Below, piece by piece: positions 45,059-54,108 of a stretch of DNA of 64,000 nt (its first letter is position 1; each line of letters opens with the position of its first letter). The DNA is from a bacterium (lineage in GTDB: Bacteria > Vulcanimicrobiota > Xenobia > Xenobiales > JADMJV01), in assembly GCA_018780265.1 (NCBI GenBank), contig JADMJV010000125.1, forward strand, positions 63,878-127,877. The letters are read 5' to 3'. A program made the translations under genes and the position numbers. A model generated the notes under the pieces. The model saw nothing but the letters and a program-made list of their open reading frames with translations. It ran no database searches and was not told the DNA's origin.

Positions 45059-46325
45059 ACTAGACCAACTCCTGCAGGAGTTGCGCGAAGAAGGCTGGCT
45101 GGAATCGGCCGGTAGCTTTACGCTGGACGCGGCCAAAGCACGCGAAAAGTTGGCCCTGCGTCAATCTCGCGAGGCCGGCCTGTGGTTGGTCAAACTGATT
45201 CAGTGCGCCCACTTGTGGCAGGCCAGCAGCCTGCATTTTCGCCAGAAGCGCGAGCAGGCCATGGCCACCTTGAGACTGGGCGCCCAACCGGTCGATCTAG
45301 GCCCCTGGCTGGCCCGCCTGCACCAGGTAGAAATGATGGCCGACCCGCTTTACGGGCCGTTGGCTACGGCCTTCCAGGCCGCCCTGGCCGACGGCTGCGA
45401 CTATCTGGAGCTGCCCGAACTGGGTCTAAGACTGGATGCGGCCGGGGTGCATGGGAGCACCGACAAACTGGAACCGTTGGCTCAGTTGGAATTGACCTTT
45501 CACTATCTGCGCCAGCAACCGTGGTGGAATCCCTTGCTGCATCTGCGTCCCCCCAGGCGCGCCCTGGAGAACTTTTTATCGGCCAGCCGCAAGGCCGGTC
45601 TGTCTCTACCCCACGTGGCCATGGACCGTTTCCCCATCAGCGGGAGTCAGGGCATGCTTCACAAAAAAAGTGGAGCGTCTCCCAGTCTGGGGCGGCTGGA
45701 GCGAGTGTGGCTGTCGGCGGCTCCGGCCCGAGAGTTAATGCTCTATCCTCCTCCACCGGCGCGCCGCGGGGCCGTCGAGGAGGTGGCCGGTCGCATCACT
45801 CAGGTGGTTCCCGGGGCTCAGGCCTATCAGGCTCTACGCCAGTGGCGTCACGAGCAGGCCGATGCTCTGCCCATGCCCGGCGGCCGAGAGTTGCAGCCCT
45901 GGCTGGAGCAACTCCAGGGAGGTGGGCATAATACCCCTCCGCCCTCCAGTCAGCACGACGCCCTGGCCGTGCGCGGTCTGATCTGCTGGGACACCGACAG
46001 TCAGGTGCCGGCTTCCATTTTGCCGGTCAAATACGGCATCTTGCTGGACGCCATGCCTTTCACCTCGCTGCCTGTAGGTGCCACCATCTGGCTGTCAAGT
46101 TCGAAGTGGCGCACCGATATCCATCAGAAGAAAGTGATCAACGATGAGGTTTGCCGGCAGTTGTGCAACTGGTGCCTGGACCAGTTTGACCAACTGGAGG
46201 CTGAGGCCCAGGCCCTGCTGCAATGGCCCGAGCGGCCTCAGGAGCAATTGGCCCATTTGAAAACGCTTTTGTCCAAGCGTCCGCGCCAGCTGGCCGCCCT
46301 GAAGAGTTCGCCCTATCCAGGTTGA
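45048..46325 (+). CDS. Uncharacterised 425-aa protein, paralog of the N-terminal part of the 1455-aa protein
   Basis: LREEGWLESAGSFTLDAAKAREKLALRQSR vs LRKAGSVMARGEFTLDVAQAGSKLSRFQFR. Confidence 0.82.
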   Translation: MNRELDQLLQELREEGWLESAGSFTLDAAKAREKLALRQSREAGLWLVKLIQCAHLWQASSLHFRQKREQAMATLRLGAQPVDLGPWLARLHQVEMMADPLYGPLATAFQAALADGCDYLELPELGLRLDAAGVHGSTDKLEPLAQLELTFHYLRQQPWWNPLLHLRPPRRALENFLSASRKAGLSLPHVAMDRFPISGSQGMLHKKSGASPSLGRLERVWLSAAPARELMLYPPPPARRGAVEEVAGRITQVVPGAQAYQALRQWRHEQADALPMPGGRELQPWLEQLQGGGHNTPPPSSQHDALAVRGLICWDTDSQVPASILPVKYGILLDAMPFTSLPVGATIWLSSSKWRTDIHQKKVINDEVCRQLCNWCLDQFDQLEAEAQALLQWPERPQEQLAHLKTLLSKRPRQLAALKSSPYPG

Positions 46326-47566
46326 GGCGGGTCCTCGACCGGTTTCGGCTTTTTCTTGCTCCATGGCCATTTGCGCTTGACGCGAGTGGTGCCAGGCAGT
46401 TCGTCCTCCTTGGGGGGAGGCGCGGTTTTGGATTTGGGGGGAGTGGAATCGCTGTGGCAACAGCAAATCCAGTCATATTTGGAGCTGTTGCACTGGCAAC
46501 CCTCACAGCCTTGACAGCAGTCGCAAGCATTACAGCACTCCAGAGCCTCACAATTGCAGGCCTCGCAGTTGCAGGCCTCGCAATTGCACCCCTCACAGCC
46601 CCCGCAATCGCAGCCGTCACAGCCTCCGCAATCACAGCCATCGCAGGCTACCGCCGCGGTGGGAGTGAGAGCAGCGGCGGCCAGGCCGCCCATCACCCAG
46701 CAGGCCGCCCCTCCTGAGGAAGGCTCGACCACTCCAAATTGCTCCCGGGTCAACTGACGCAGACGGGCCACCTGCAGCTCCAACATGGGGCGGCGCGATC
46801 CCAGCGGCAGGCGGGCCAGGGCGCGCTGGGCGTGGTTGAGGGCGTGCAGCATCTGACTGGCCAGTTGACCGGGGGGCTGGGGAAAGCGGGCCAGGGCGTT
46901 AAAGGCCCCGCTGCGCGCGTCTCGGCCCTGGTCGCTGTAGGCATCAAAAAGGTAGATCCACAGGCCCAGGCTGCGCCCCAGTTCGTGCAGGGCAGGTAGG
47001 CACGACGGTTGCTCGGTGTAGTCGGCCACAAATCCAAATACGGCCTCAAGCATGGCCTGGGTGGGTTGGGCCAATTCTTGCAGACTGGTCGCCTCAACCT
47101 CCATGGCTCGTTGCCAGGGACCCAGTCCCTCGATGGCATCGCGGGGAAAACCAACCTGATCGAGCCAGGGGCCGGCCCGGGCCCAACTCGACCGCAGCGG
47201 CAGAAAAGCCCATTGCACCCAGGGCCGATCGCCGTCCAGCCGGTCATCCTCCACTTTGGCGCCTACCAACGCCAGCGTCAGGGCCGCCGCCAACTGACGG
47301 GTTTGGGGCCGTAACTGGACAATACCCACCTGCCGAAAGGGCACGGCCGTGCAGCGCAGCTTATTCAGCGGGGCGGGGCCATGTCGATCTTCATCGAGGG
47401 CGGCCAGCACCAGCAGCCAGAAGGTGGTGTCGTAATTGGTCAGCAGCGAGGCAATTTTGCCCCCCCACTGATCAAGGCCATGGCAAAGAGCGCAAAAATG
47501 GCCGTTGTAGAGGCGCTGCTCGGCCTCGGTCAGCTTCCCTTTGGGCAGGCGCAGGCTTCCAAACAT
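46313..47566 (-). CDS. DUF5685-like protein with Cys-rich C-terminal tail
   Basis: [57 protein letters not shown]; tail [52 protein letters not shown]. Confidence 0.85.
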   Translation of the reverse strand: MFGSLRLPKGKLTEAEQRLYNGHFCALCHGLDQWGGKIASLLTNYDTTFWLLVLAALDEDRHGPAPLNKLRCTAVPFRQVGIVQLRPQTRQLAAALTLALVGAKVEDDRLDGDRPWVQWAFLPLRSSWARAGPWLDQVGFPRDAIEGLGPWQRAMEVEATSLQELAQPTQAMLEAVFGFVADYTEQPSCLPALHELGRSLGLWIYLFDAYSDQGRDARSGAFNALARFPQPPGQLASQMLHALNHAQRALARLPLGSRRPMLELQVARLRQLTREQFGVVEPSSGGAACWVMGGLAAAALTPTAAVACDGCDCGGCDGCDCGGCEGCNCEACNCEACNCEALECCNACDCCQGCEGCQCNSSKYDWICCCHSDSTPPKSKTAPPPKEDELPGTTRVKRKWPWSKKKPKPVEDPPQPG

Positions 47567-47664
47567 GGCGCGCTGTTCGCCACCCCGAGAAAACCTCCCT
47601 GGGCAGGAGTAGCCGTGGCCTAGGGATAACTGGCCTGGGCAAATCTCAAGCTTTGGAGTTTCTT

Positions 47665-48102
47665 ATGGCCAATCCGCGCGTATCGATGAAAACCTCTCGG
47701 GGCGAAATGGTGATCGAACTGTTCCAGGACGCCGCCCCCAACACCGTCAAGAATTTCCTGGACCTGATTCACAAAGGCTACTACAACGGCCTCAGTTTCC
47801 ACCGGGTGATCCCCAACTTCATGATTCAAGGCGGCTGCCCCCGGGGCGATGGCACCGGCGGTCCGGGCTACAAGATCAACTGCGAGATCAACCCCAACAA
47901 GCACCAGCGCGGCTCGCTGTCGATGGCCCACGCAGGCCCCAACACCGGTGGCAGCCAGTTTTTCATCTGCCACAGCCCTCAGGGCCATCTCGATGGAGTC
48001 CACACCGTTTTCGGCAAAGTGGTCGACAATGTTGACGTGGTCGACAAAATTGCCAAGGGCGACAAAATCGAAGAGATTCGCGAACTCACCGTAGCCGGCT
48101 AA
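47665..48102 (+). CDS. ppiB: Peptidyl-prolyl cis-trans isomerase (cyclophilin)
   Basis: [55 protein letters not shown]...[27 protein letters not shown]. Confidence 0.97.
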   Translation: MANPRVSMKTSRGEMVIELFQDAAPNTVKNFLDLIHKGYYNGLSFHRVIPNFMIQGGCPRGDGTGGPGYKINCEINPNKHQRGSLSMAHAGPNTGGSQFFICHSPQGHLDGVHTVFGKVVDNVDVVDKIAKGDKIEEIRELTVAG

Positions 48103-48122
48103 AGTCCGCCCCTGTGTTCATG

Positions 48123-48151
48123 AAGAACCCCGGAGGCCCTCCGGGGTTCTT
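48123..48151 (+). terminator. Terminator after ppiB
   Basis: AAGAACCCCGGAG-GCC-CTCCGGGGTTCTT then TGCGTTT. Confidence 0.88.
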
Positions 48152-48195
48152 TGCGTTTCACAGGCAACCGGGGGACGGGCGCCGAACGGCCAACC

Positions 48196-49719
48196 ATGGC
48201 CAAGCCCTCTAAAGACAAGAACGTTCGTGCGGCCGGGTCCGCCCTGGACATGCTGGTGCGGCAGTTCTCTCAGCCGCTGGCTTGCCTGCGCGAACTGGTC
48301 CAAAATGCCATCGACGCCGGCAGCAACCTCATCGAGGTCACGCTGGCTCGCGACCCCGAACTGAAGTGCCTCAAGCTGTCGGTGGCTGACACCGGCGAAG
48401 GCATGACCGAGCAGATCATCCAGACCCAACTGACGAGACTGTTCAGCTCGTCCAAAGAGAACGACCTGACCAAAGTGGGCAAGTTTGGCATTGGATTTGT
48501 GTCGGTCTTCTCGCTCGAACCCGATGCCGTGGTGGTCGATACGGGACGCGAAGGGCAGTCGTGGCGGGTGCTCTTCGACGCCCAAAGAAAGTTTGACCTG
48601 ATCGCCCTGCCGCACAGCGTCGAAGGCACTACCGTCTCGTTGTGCATTGCCGAGAACCGCTACAAAATCCCCAATCTGCTGCAAGACATCGAAAAGACAC
48701 TGGCCTTCTGGTGTCGTCATTGCAAGGCCGAGATTCGAGTCAACGGCAAATCGATCAAACAGCCTTTTGAGCTGGAAGAGACTGTGCAAGTCTATTATGA
48801 AGAGCCGGGCACTCGCCTGGTGGTGGCGGCCACCACCAGCAAAAACGAATTCTTTGGTTATTACAACCAGGGCCTGACACTACTCGAGGGGGCAGGATCG
48901 CCCATCCCACAGCTGACCTTTAAGCTGGATTCGCGCTACTTTGAGCACACCCTGACCCGCGACAACATCATTCGTGACGCGGACTACGAAAAGGGAATGA
49001 CCTTGCTGCGCCGGGTGGTCACCCAACAGTATCCCCAGAGGCTTTTTGAAGAACTGCGCGGCAAGGGGGGGACCGATCCGGACCTGTGGAGCCTTTTAGA
49101 CGTTTTGCCCAAGGTGGGCGTACCCGAGGCAGAGGTACTGAAGGCACCGCTCTTTGTCGACCACGATCGGCAACTCCATTCGGTAGCCAGTTTGACGGGC
49201 TGCGAAGTTTACTTTCAAGAACACAGCGACGGCCTGCAACAGGCCGTGCACCACCCCAAACAAAAACGCATCGTATTGAAACTGGACGCCGCCCACCCGG
49301 CCATCCACTGGTTAGGTCAGCACATCTTTGCCGCCGAGCTGACCGAATGCTATGCACTTTGCGAAGTTCAGCCCGGCCAACCCCTGAAAGAGTTGCTGGC
49401 CGCCTGCAGTAAATTGGGAGCGCCGCTGGGAGCACGCAGTCTGACTCCGGTGCGCTGGCTACATCACAAAGGGGGTCCTCCCTTTTTGCGACGCGCCAGG
49501 CCGGGGCTGCTCAAAATCAATCAGGCTCCGACCTCCAATGACCCGGTATTGCTCAACGTGGAACATTCGGTCTATCAGTCTCTGCTCCAGTTGGCGCGTT
49601 GGAGCCCGCCGTTGGCGTGCCAGGTGGTATTGCAACACCTCCTGCTGCAACGCCCCGAAAGCGAACGCGAGAAACTTTCCCACGGCCTGACAGAAGGGGT
49701 TCTGGAGCAACTGGCATGA
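48196..49719 (+). CDS. Hsp90/GHKL-type ATPase
   Basis: LRELVQNAIDAGSNLIEV (N box), VADTGEGMTEQII (G1), VGKFGIGFVSVFSL (G2), EGTTVSL. Confidence 0.92.
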   Translation: MAKPSKDKNVRAAGSALDMLVRQFSQPLACLRELVQNAIDAGSNLIEVTLARDPELKCLKLSVADTGEGMTEQIIQTQLTRLFSSSKENDLTKVGKFGIGFVSVFSLEPDAVVVDTGREGQSWRVLFDAQRKFDLIALPHSVEGTTVSLCIAENRYKIPNLLQDIEKTLAFWCRHCKAEIRVNGKSIKQPFELEETVQVYYEEPGTRLVVAATTSKNEFFGYYNQGLTLLEGAGSPIPQLTFKLDSRYFEHTLTRDNIIRDADYEKGMTLLRRVVTQQYPQRLFEELRGKGGTDPDLWSLLDVLPKVGVPEAEVLKAPLFVDHDRQLHSVASLTGCEVYFQEHSDGLQQAVHHPKQKRIVLKLDAAHPAIHWLGQHIFAAELTECYALCEVQPGQPLKELLAACSKLGAPLGARSLTPVRWLHHKGGPPFLRRARPGLLKINQAPTSNDPVLLNVEHSVYQSLLQLARWSPPLACQVVLQHLLLQRPESEREKLSHGLTEGVLEQLA

Positions 49720-52700
49720 GTTCACTGGTCGACAAATTGCGCAAGGCGGGCTCGGTCATGGCTCGGGGCGAGTTTACCCTGGATGTGGCCCAGGCAGGCT
49801 CCAAGTTATCGCGTTTTCAGTTTCGTGACGAACATGAATTTCTCTACCAACTGGTGGGAGGGCTCTACCGATTGGGAGCCACCTCCATCCACATCGCTCA
49901 CAGTACCGACATGCTCAAGCTAGAACTGGGAGGTCTGCCCATCGACGAAGGGGTGCCCCAGGAGTTGGGCGTGGCCTTACTGGAGGAATTTTCTCCCCTG
50001 CGCCGGCTGGCCGCCGCCACTCAGGCCATCCTGGCCCACCAACCTGGCCAATTTCTGTGGGTGGGGTCGGGCCCGGGCCAATCATTTGACTACCTCACCG
50101 ACACCGCCAGCAAGTGGAGCAAGGTTCGCTTGCAGGAGATTCGTCTGGCCGGACTGCCCAAAGACTTGATCCAAAAGGCCATCAAAGAGTTGGAAAAGCA
50201 GGCCATCTACAACCGACGTGTCTTGACCATCAACGGCCGCAATTTGACCACTTCGCTGTGCAAGACCAGCCGGGTGGCAGGACATCCCGGCTGGTGTCAC
50301 TGCGACCCGCTGCGCACCCGGCCCGACTTGCGCCTGGTGGTGGACGAAATGTGCAGCGAACCCAAGTCGATGGTCTGCGAAATTCCCTGGTGTGGTGTGA
50401 TTTACTGGCAGCCGCCTGAAATCAAGATGGACGCCTCGCTGGCCTCGGTGGTCGAAGACGAGACCTACCAACAGTTCTTGAGCAAGATTCCGTCCACCTA
50501 TGCCGAGTGCGTTCTGGCGCTGATTCCCGAAGTCGCCCGCGACCGGGTGATCTACCGAGATTTCATCATGGAATTGTTGCGTCCACCCGCGCCGGCCTGG
50601 CTGCATGCTATCTACCCCAAACTCTGCAATCTTGAACTCTTCGTAGACCAGTACGGCTTGCGCTGGACCCTGAAGGGTTTGAGCCAGTCCAGCCGCCAGG
50701 TCTACCACGCTTCCACGGCGCCGCCGTCCGGTCTGCCCGAGTTGATCCTGGTGGAAAGGTCGCTGGCGGCCGTGATCTGTCTCCAGATCCACCTGGGCGA
50801 CCGGCTGGAAGAGGCCACCCCGATGGTCTTGAAGCGGCTGCAGCGCCAGGCCAACCAGCAGCGCTGGAGTGAACAGCCCGTTCAGGGTCTGCAGTTGCCG
50901 GTTCAAAACTGGCTGCTGCAAAAAACACTGGAGCGCTGGTCGATTGGCCTGCCCGACGATTGGTCGCAGCCCGGCGGCACAGTGACGTTGGTGCATCAGG
51001 GCAAATTTCTGGCCAAACGCGAACTCAAGCACGCCGAGATTACCTTTCAGCTGGTTTGCGAGCTGGAGGAGTCACAAATATCGCCATTGTGGAATGGCAT
51101 CGCCGATACCGCCTGGCTCGAACTGGAGCGGCAGTGGATCTATAGCCTGGAGGAATTGATCAAGGATCTGGCCTCCAGTCAGGACAACCTGGGGCCGATT
51201 CGCAACTATTTGTTAGGCTTTCTGGCCAAAAGCAAGCACCCCGAAAACAGCTATTTTTCCAAAACCCTGCTCTTTCGCGACTGGCTGGGTCAACCGCACT
51301 CGATCTACAGCCTGCTTTTCGCCAAGGGCCAGGGCAAGAAGCTGGGGCACGTCACGTCCAAGCATCGTCCACAGCAATACCCAACCGAAATTCTGCCTGC
51401 GGCGATCTATGTGCTGGCCTCCGAGCTAGAGCTGAAATGTCTCAGCCAGGTCAAGGGCCTGAATCTGATCGACTTTAGTCTGATGCTCGAAGATCTGTCG
51501 CAGGCCCAAAACAGCCCTATGCCAGAACCCCTTGGGCACGATTGGACCGTGAGCTGGGAGGACGAGAAATACCAGGCTCGACTGGAAGTGACCCCCGACT
51601 ACGGCCAGGGACATATTCATGTGAAAGCCGGCACGCTGCTGCTGGGCGTGCAGACCATCCCTTCCAAGATCGGTTTCGTGGCCCATATCCAGAGCGACCA
51701 CCTGGCCATCCAGGTACGCCTGGACAACCAACGCCTGGGACTGGAGCGTTGCCTGCCCACCCACAATTCGGTATGGAAGCGTTGTCTCGATGCCCTCGAA
51801 GAGAAGACCCGCCAATCCCTGCGCATCCGACTGGAAAGCCTGCATTCGGTCCCATGGCAGTTGTGGGCCCGCCAGGGCGTGCTGAAGGGCCTGGCCATAC
51901 AGCACCCGGAGCTGGCCAAAGTCAAATGCTGGGCAACCAGTCCACAGCCCTGCAGCTTGGACCAGTTGCTGGCCGCCGAGGTCGTCTACTGGAGCCGCCA
52001 GCATCTTACCGTCGAGAGCCGCAGAGAGTTTGTCTCCAGCCACCCGGGCATGGCCAACGGCAGCCAGCTGCTCTTTGCCCCCCTCAATCCCGCCGAGCAG
52101 CAGCCGTTGGACAAATGGTATGGCGGCAACTGGCAGTGCGTTGACGCCTGGTTTGAGCAAAAGGCTCGCCTCAAACAGTTTCTTGGCAAAGCTCCGGCCC
52201 CATTGGGCTATGCCAATGCCCTGGACACCCTGGAAGCCACCCCGCCTATGCGGGGATTGATCAGCCTGGTGGATGACCCCAAGCTGCAGACCGGCACCAT
52301 CGACTGGTTGTATCGTGACCGTCTGGTGTGCAGCGAGCAGAACCTCGCGCGCCCGGGCTTGCGCGCACAGGTAGAGTGCGAGCAACTGGAAGTCAACGAG
52401 AATTTCGACGCGGTCCAGTCAGGGCCGGCTCTGCTGATCGCCCGTCAGCAGGTGGCCCAGCAGATGAAGAAGCTACTGGCCAGTTGGCTGGCCCACCCCC
52501 GACCCAACCACCACCGGCTAACCCGGCTGTGGAAGGCGTGGGACGAATTGGACGAATTAGGTGGAGATGTCAGTCAGGGGCTGCGTCAGCAACCCTGGAT
52601 CTTCACCAGCCAGGGTCAACGCAGTTGGAATGATCTGTTCAAGGTCGAGCGGCTCTACCGCTTACCGGCCGCCACAGGCGACATCCCCAAAGATCTCACG

Positions 52701-54083
52701 GTCGTCTTTGATAACCGCACTCCCCAGAGCATTGTCGACCTGTTGATGAGCCAGCATCCCCACGCTGTGGGCGTCAAGGCCACCGAGAAATATTTGAGCG
52801 ACCTGCAACGCCAGCGACAGCAGCGGGCCAAGCTGCAGCAGCAGGCCCGGCGTCTTCTCCATCACCCCTACAAGATTGAGCTTCAACCACCCTGTGAAGG
52901 CGAGATCGGGCTGGCCACTAAGGCCGAGAAGGACTGCTGGCTGGTGACCCCCCAACGAGCTTTGCAGGTGTACAACTTGCCCAACGGCTTGATGGGCTAC
53001 CTGACCGCCGAGGGTACCAGGATCCGCAAGGTGGGGTCGATAGAGGTGGTCGATCTCAGCCTGACCACCTGCAAGGAGATCTATTGCCAGGTCCTGCCCC
53101 TGTTCCTGAAACGCATCGAGGCGGGGGACCTCAAGCCCGTCGAGCGGGAGATTGTGGCCGAATATTGCCTGTCGTCCCTGAACTTGAGCAACCCCCATGA
53201 CCCGCAACCCCCCTGGCTGGACCTGGCCGAGGCTCGCTGGATCCCCTGCGCCGACGGCACGCTGGTCAGTCTGCATCAGTTGCGCCTGGAATGCCAGGAA
53301 CAGAAGCAATTGCTCTACTGGCCCAAGAAATACGCCTTTTCAGACCCGGGAGCCCATCTCACACCACTGCTATCTACGCCGCTGCTGCTCGAACTGGTCT
53401 CGCGCTGGGCGGGCCGGGCTCCCACGCTGCGCGAAAAGCCGCTGCTCCATCGCGACGTGCGCGAGTTGGCTGCCCCCAAGTTGAGCAACCTGCGCGACGT
53501 TCTCGAAGGGCTGGGTCGTTGGGTTCGATCGCGCCCCGGAATCGGTCTCACTCAGGGGCTGCAAAAAGTGATAGCGGGTGCTGACCAGGTCATCAAAAGC
53601 AAGGTTCAGCAACTGCATGTGCAACACAATGAGACGGCCGAGAAAGTCCGCCAGCAGGCGGTCGAAGCCCGCCAGAAGGCGGCCCAGAAAAGAGAGGTGC
53701 GCGAGCAAGAGCTGCAACAGATGGGTCGACCTTTGCTAACAGCCGTGCGCCGTCAGGCCAGCCTGTTGTTGCAAGGGGTGGCTCGCAAGGAAACGCTGCG
53801 CCGTCTGGACCGAGCCACCTGGAGCAACGAACGCAGTTCCGATCTGTGGCAGCTCCATGAATCGTCGGCCGTCTTTTACGCCAATCACCCGGAGTTACGA
53901 CCCTGGCTGGGCACGCAGGAGCCTCCCGCTCCCGTCACGCTCAGCCTGTTGTTAGGACTGGTCAGCGCCATCAACGCCCGCAGTGAACCTTTTACCGATA
54001 GCATGGAGCAAGAATTCCTGGAGCACCTGATCGGCGACGTGGTGCAAACTTACCGCGACGTTATGCCTCGCAAGGAGGCTTAA
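49716..54083 (+). CDS. 1455-aa protein of unknown function, partner of the GHKL ATPase
   Basis: ATGA overlap with ATPase; long single ORF; no recognised catalytic motif; internal module repeats. Confidence 0.9.
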   Translation: MSSLVDKLRKAGSVMARGEFTLDVAQAGSKLSRFQFRDEHEFLYQLVGGLYRLGATSIHIAHSTDMLKLELGGLPIDEGVPQELGVALLEEFSPLRRLAAATQAILAHQPGQFLWVGSGPGQSFDYLTDTASKWSKVRLQEIRLAGLPKDLIQKAIKELEKQAIYNRRVLTINGRNLTTSLCKTSRVAGHPGWCHCDPLRTRPDLRLVVDEMCSEPKSMVCEIPWCGVIYWQPPEIKMDASLASVVEDETYQQFLSKIPSTYAECVLALIPEVARDRVIYRDFIMELLRPPAPAWLHAIYPKLCNLELFVDQYGLRWTLKGLSQSSRQVYHASTAPPSGLPELILVERSLAAVICLQIHLGDRLEEATPMVLKRLQRQANQQRWSEQPVQGLQLPVQNWLLQKTLERWSIGLPDDWSQPGGTVTLVHQGKFLAKRELKHAEITFQLVCELEESQISPLWNGIADTAWLELERQWIYSLEELIKDLASSQDNLGPIRNYLLGFLAKSKHPENSYFSKTLLFRDWLGQPHSIYSLLFAKGQGKKLGHVTSKHRPQQYPTEILPAAIYVLASELELKCLSQVKGLNLIDFSLMLEDLSQAQNSPMPEPLGHDWTVSWEDEKYQARLEVTPDYGQGHIHVKAGTLLLGVQTIPSKIGFVAHIQSDHLAIQVRLDNQRLGLERCLPTHNSVWKRCLDALEEKTRQSLRIRLESLHSVPWQLWARQGVLKGLAIQHPELAKVKCWATSPQPCSLDQLLAAEVVYWSRQHLTVESRREFVSSHPGMANGSQLLFAPLNPAEQQPLDKWYGGNWQCVDAWFEQKARLKQFLGKAPAPLGYANALDTLEATPPMRGLISLVDDPKLQTGTIDWLYRDRLVCSEQNLARPGLRAQVECEQLEVNENFDAVQSGPALLIARQQVAQQMKKLLASWLAHPRPNHHRLTRLWKAWDELDELGGDVSQGLRQQPWIFTSQGQRSWNDLFKVERLYRLPAATGDIPKDLTVVFDNRTPQSIVDLLMSQHPHAVGVKATEKYLSDLQRQRQQRAKLQQQARRLLHHPYKIELQPPCEGEIGLATKAEKDCWLVTPQRALQVYNLPNGLMGYLTAEGTRIRKVGSIEVVDLSLTTCKEIYCQVLPLFLKRIEAGDLKPVEREIVAEYCLSSLNLSNPHDPQPPWLDLAEARWIPCADGTLVSLHQLRLECQEQKQLLYWPKKYAFSDPGAHLTPLLSTPLLLELVSRWAGRAPTLREKPLLHRDVRELAAPKLSNLRDVLEGLGRWVRSRPGIGLTQGLQKVIAGADQVIKSKVQQLHVQHNETAEKVRQQAVEARQKAAQKREVREQELQQMGRPLLTAVRRQASLLLQGVARKETLRRLDRATWSNERSSDLWQLHESSAVFYANHPELRPWLGTQEPPAPVTLSLLLGLVSAINARSEPFTDSMEQEFLEHLIGDVVQTYRDVMPRKEA

Positions 54084-54108
54084 GCAGAGACCAGGAAGCC
54101 GGGGTTCC

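Noticed and set aside
46440-46640. Short DNA repeats (tcgcagttgcaggcc / ccctcacagcccccgcaatcgcag), CRISPR- or VNTR-like
   Set aside because: They encode the Cys-rich tail; no constant repeats with unique spacers
50082-52385. Minus-strand ORFs of 316 and 319 aa
   Set aside because: Antisense to the 1455-aa ORF, whose internal homology supports the plus strand
45048-54083. Calling the GHKL/giant locus a proven antiphage defence system
   Set aside because: No nuclease, TIR, integrase or other defence genes adjacent; neighbours are exporter/RNA-repair genes, so function is left open
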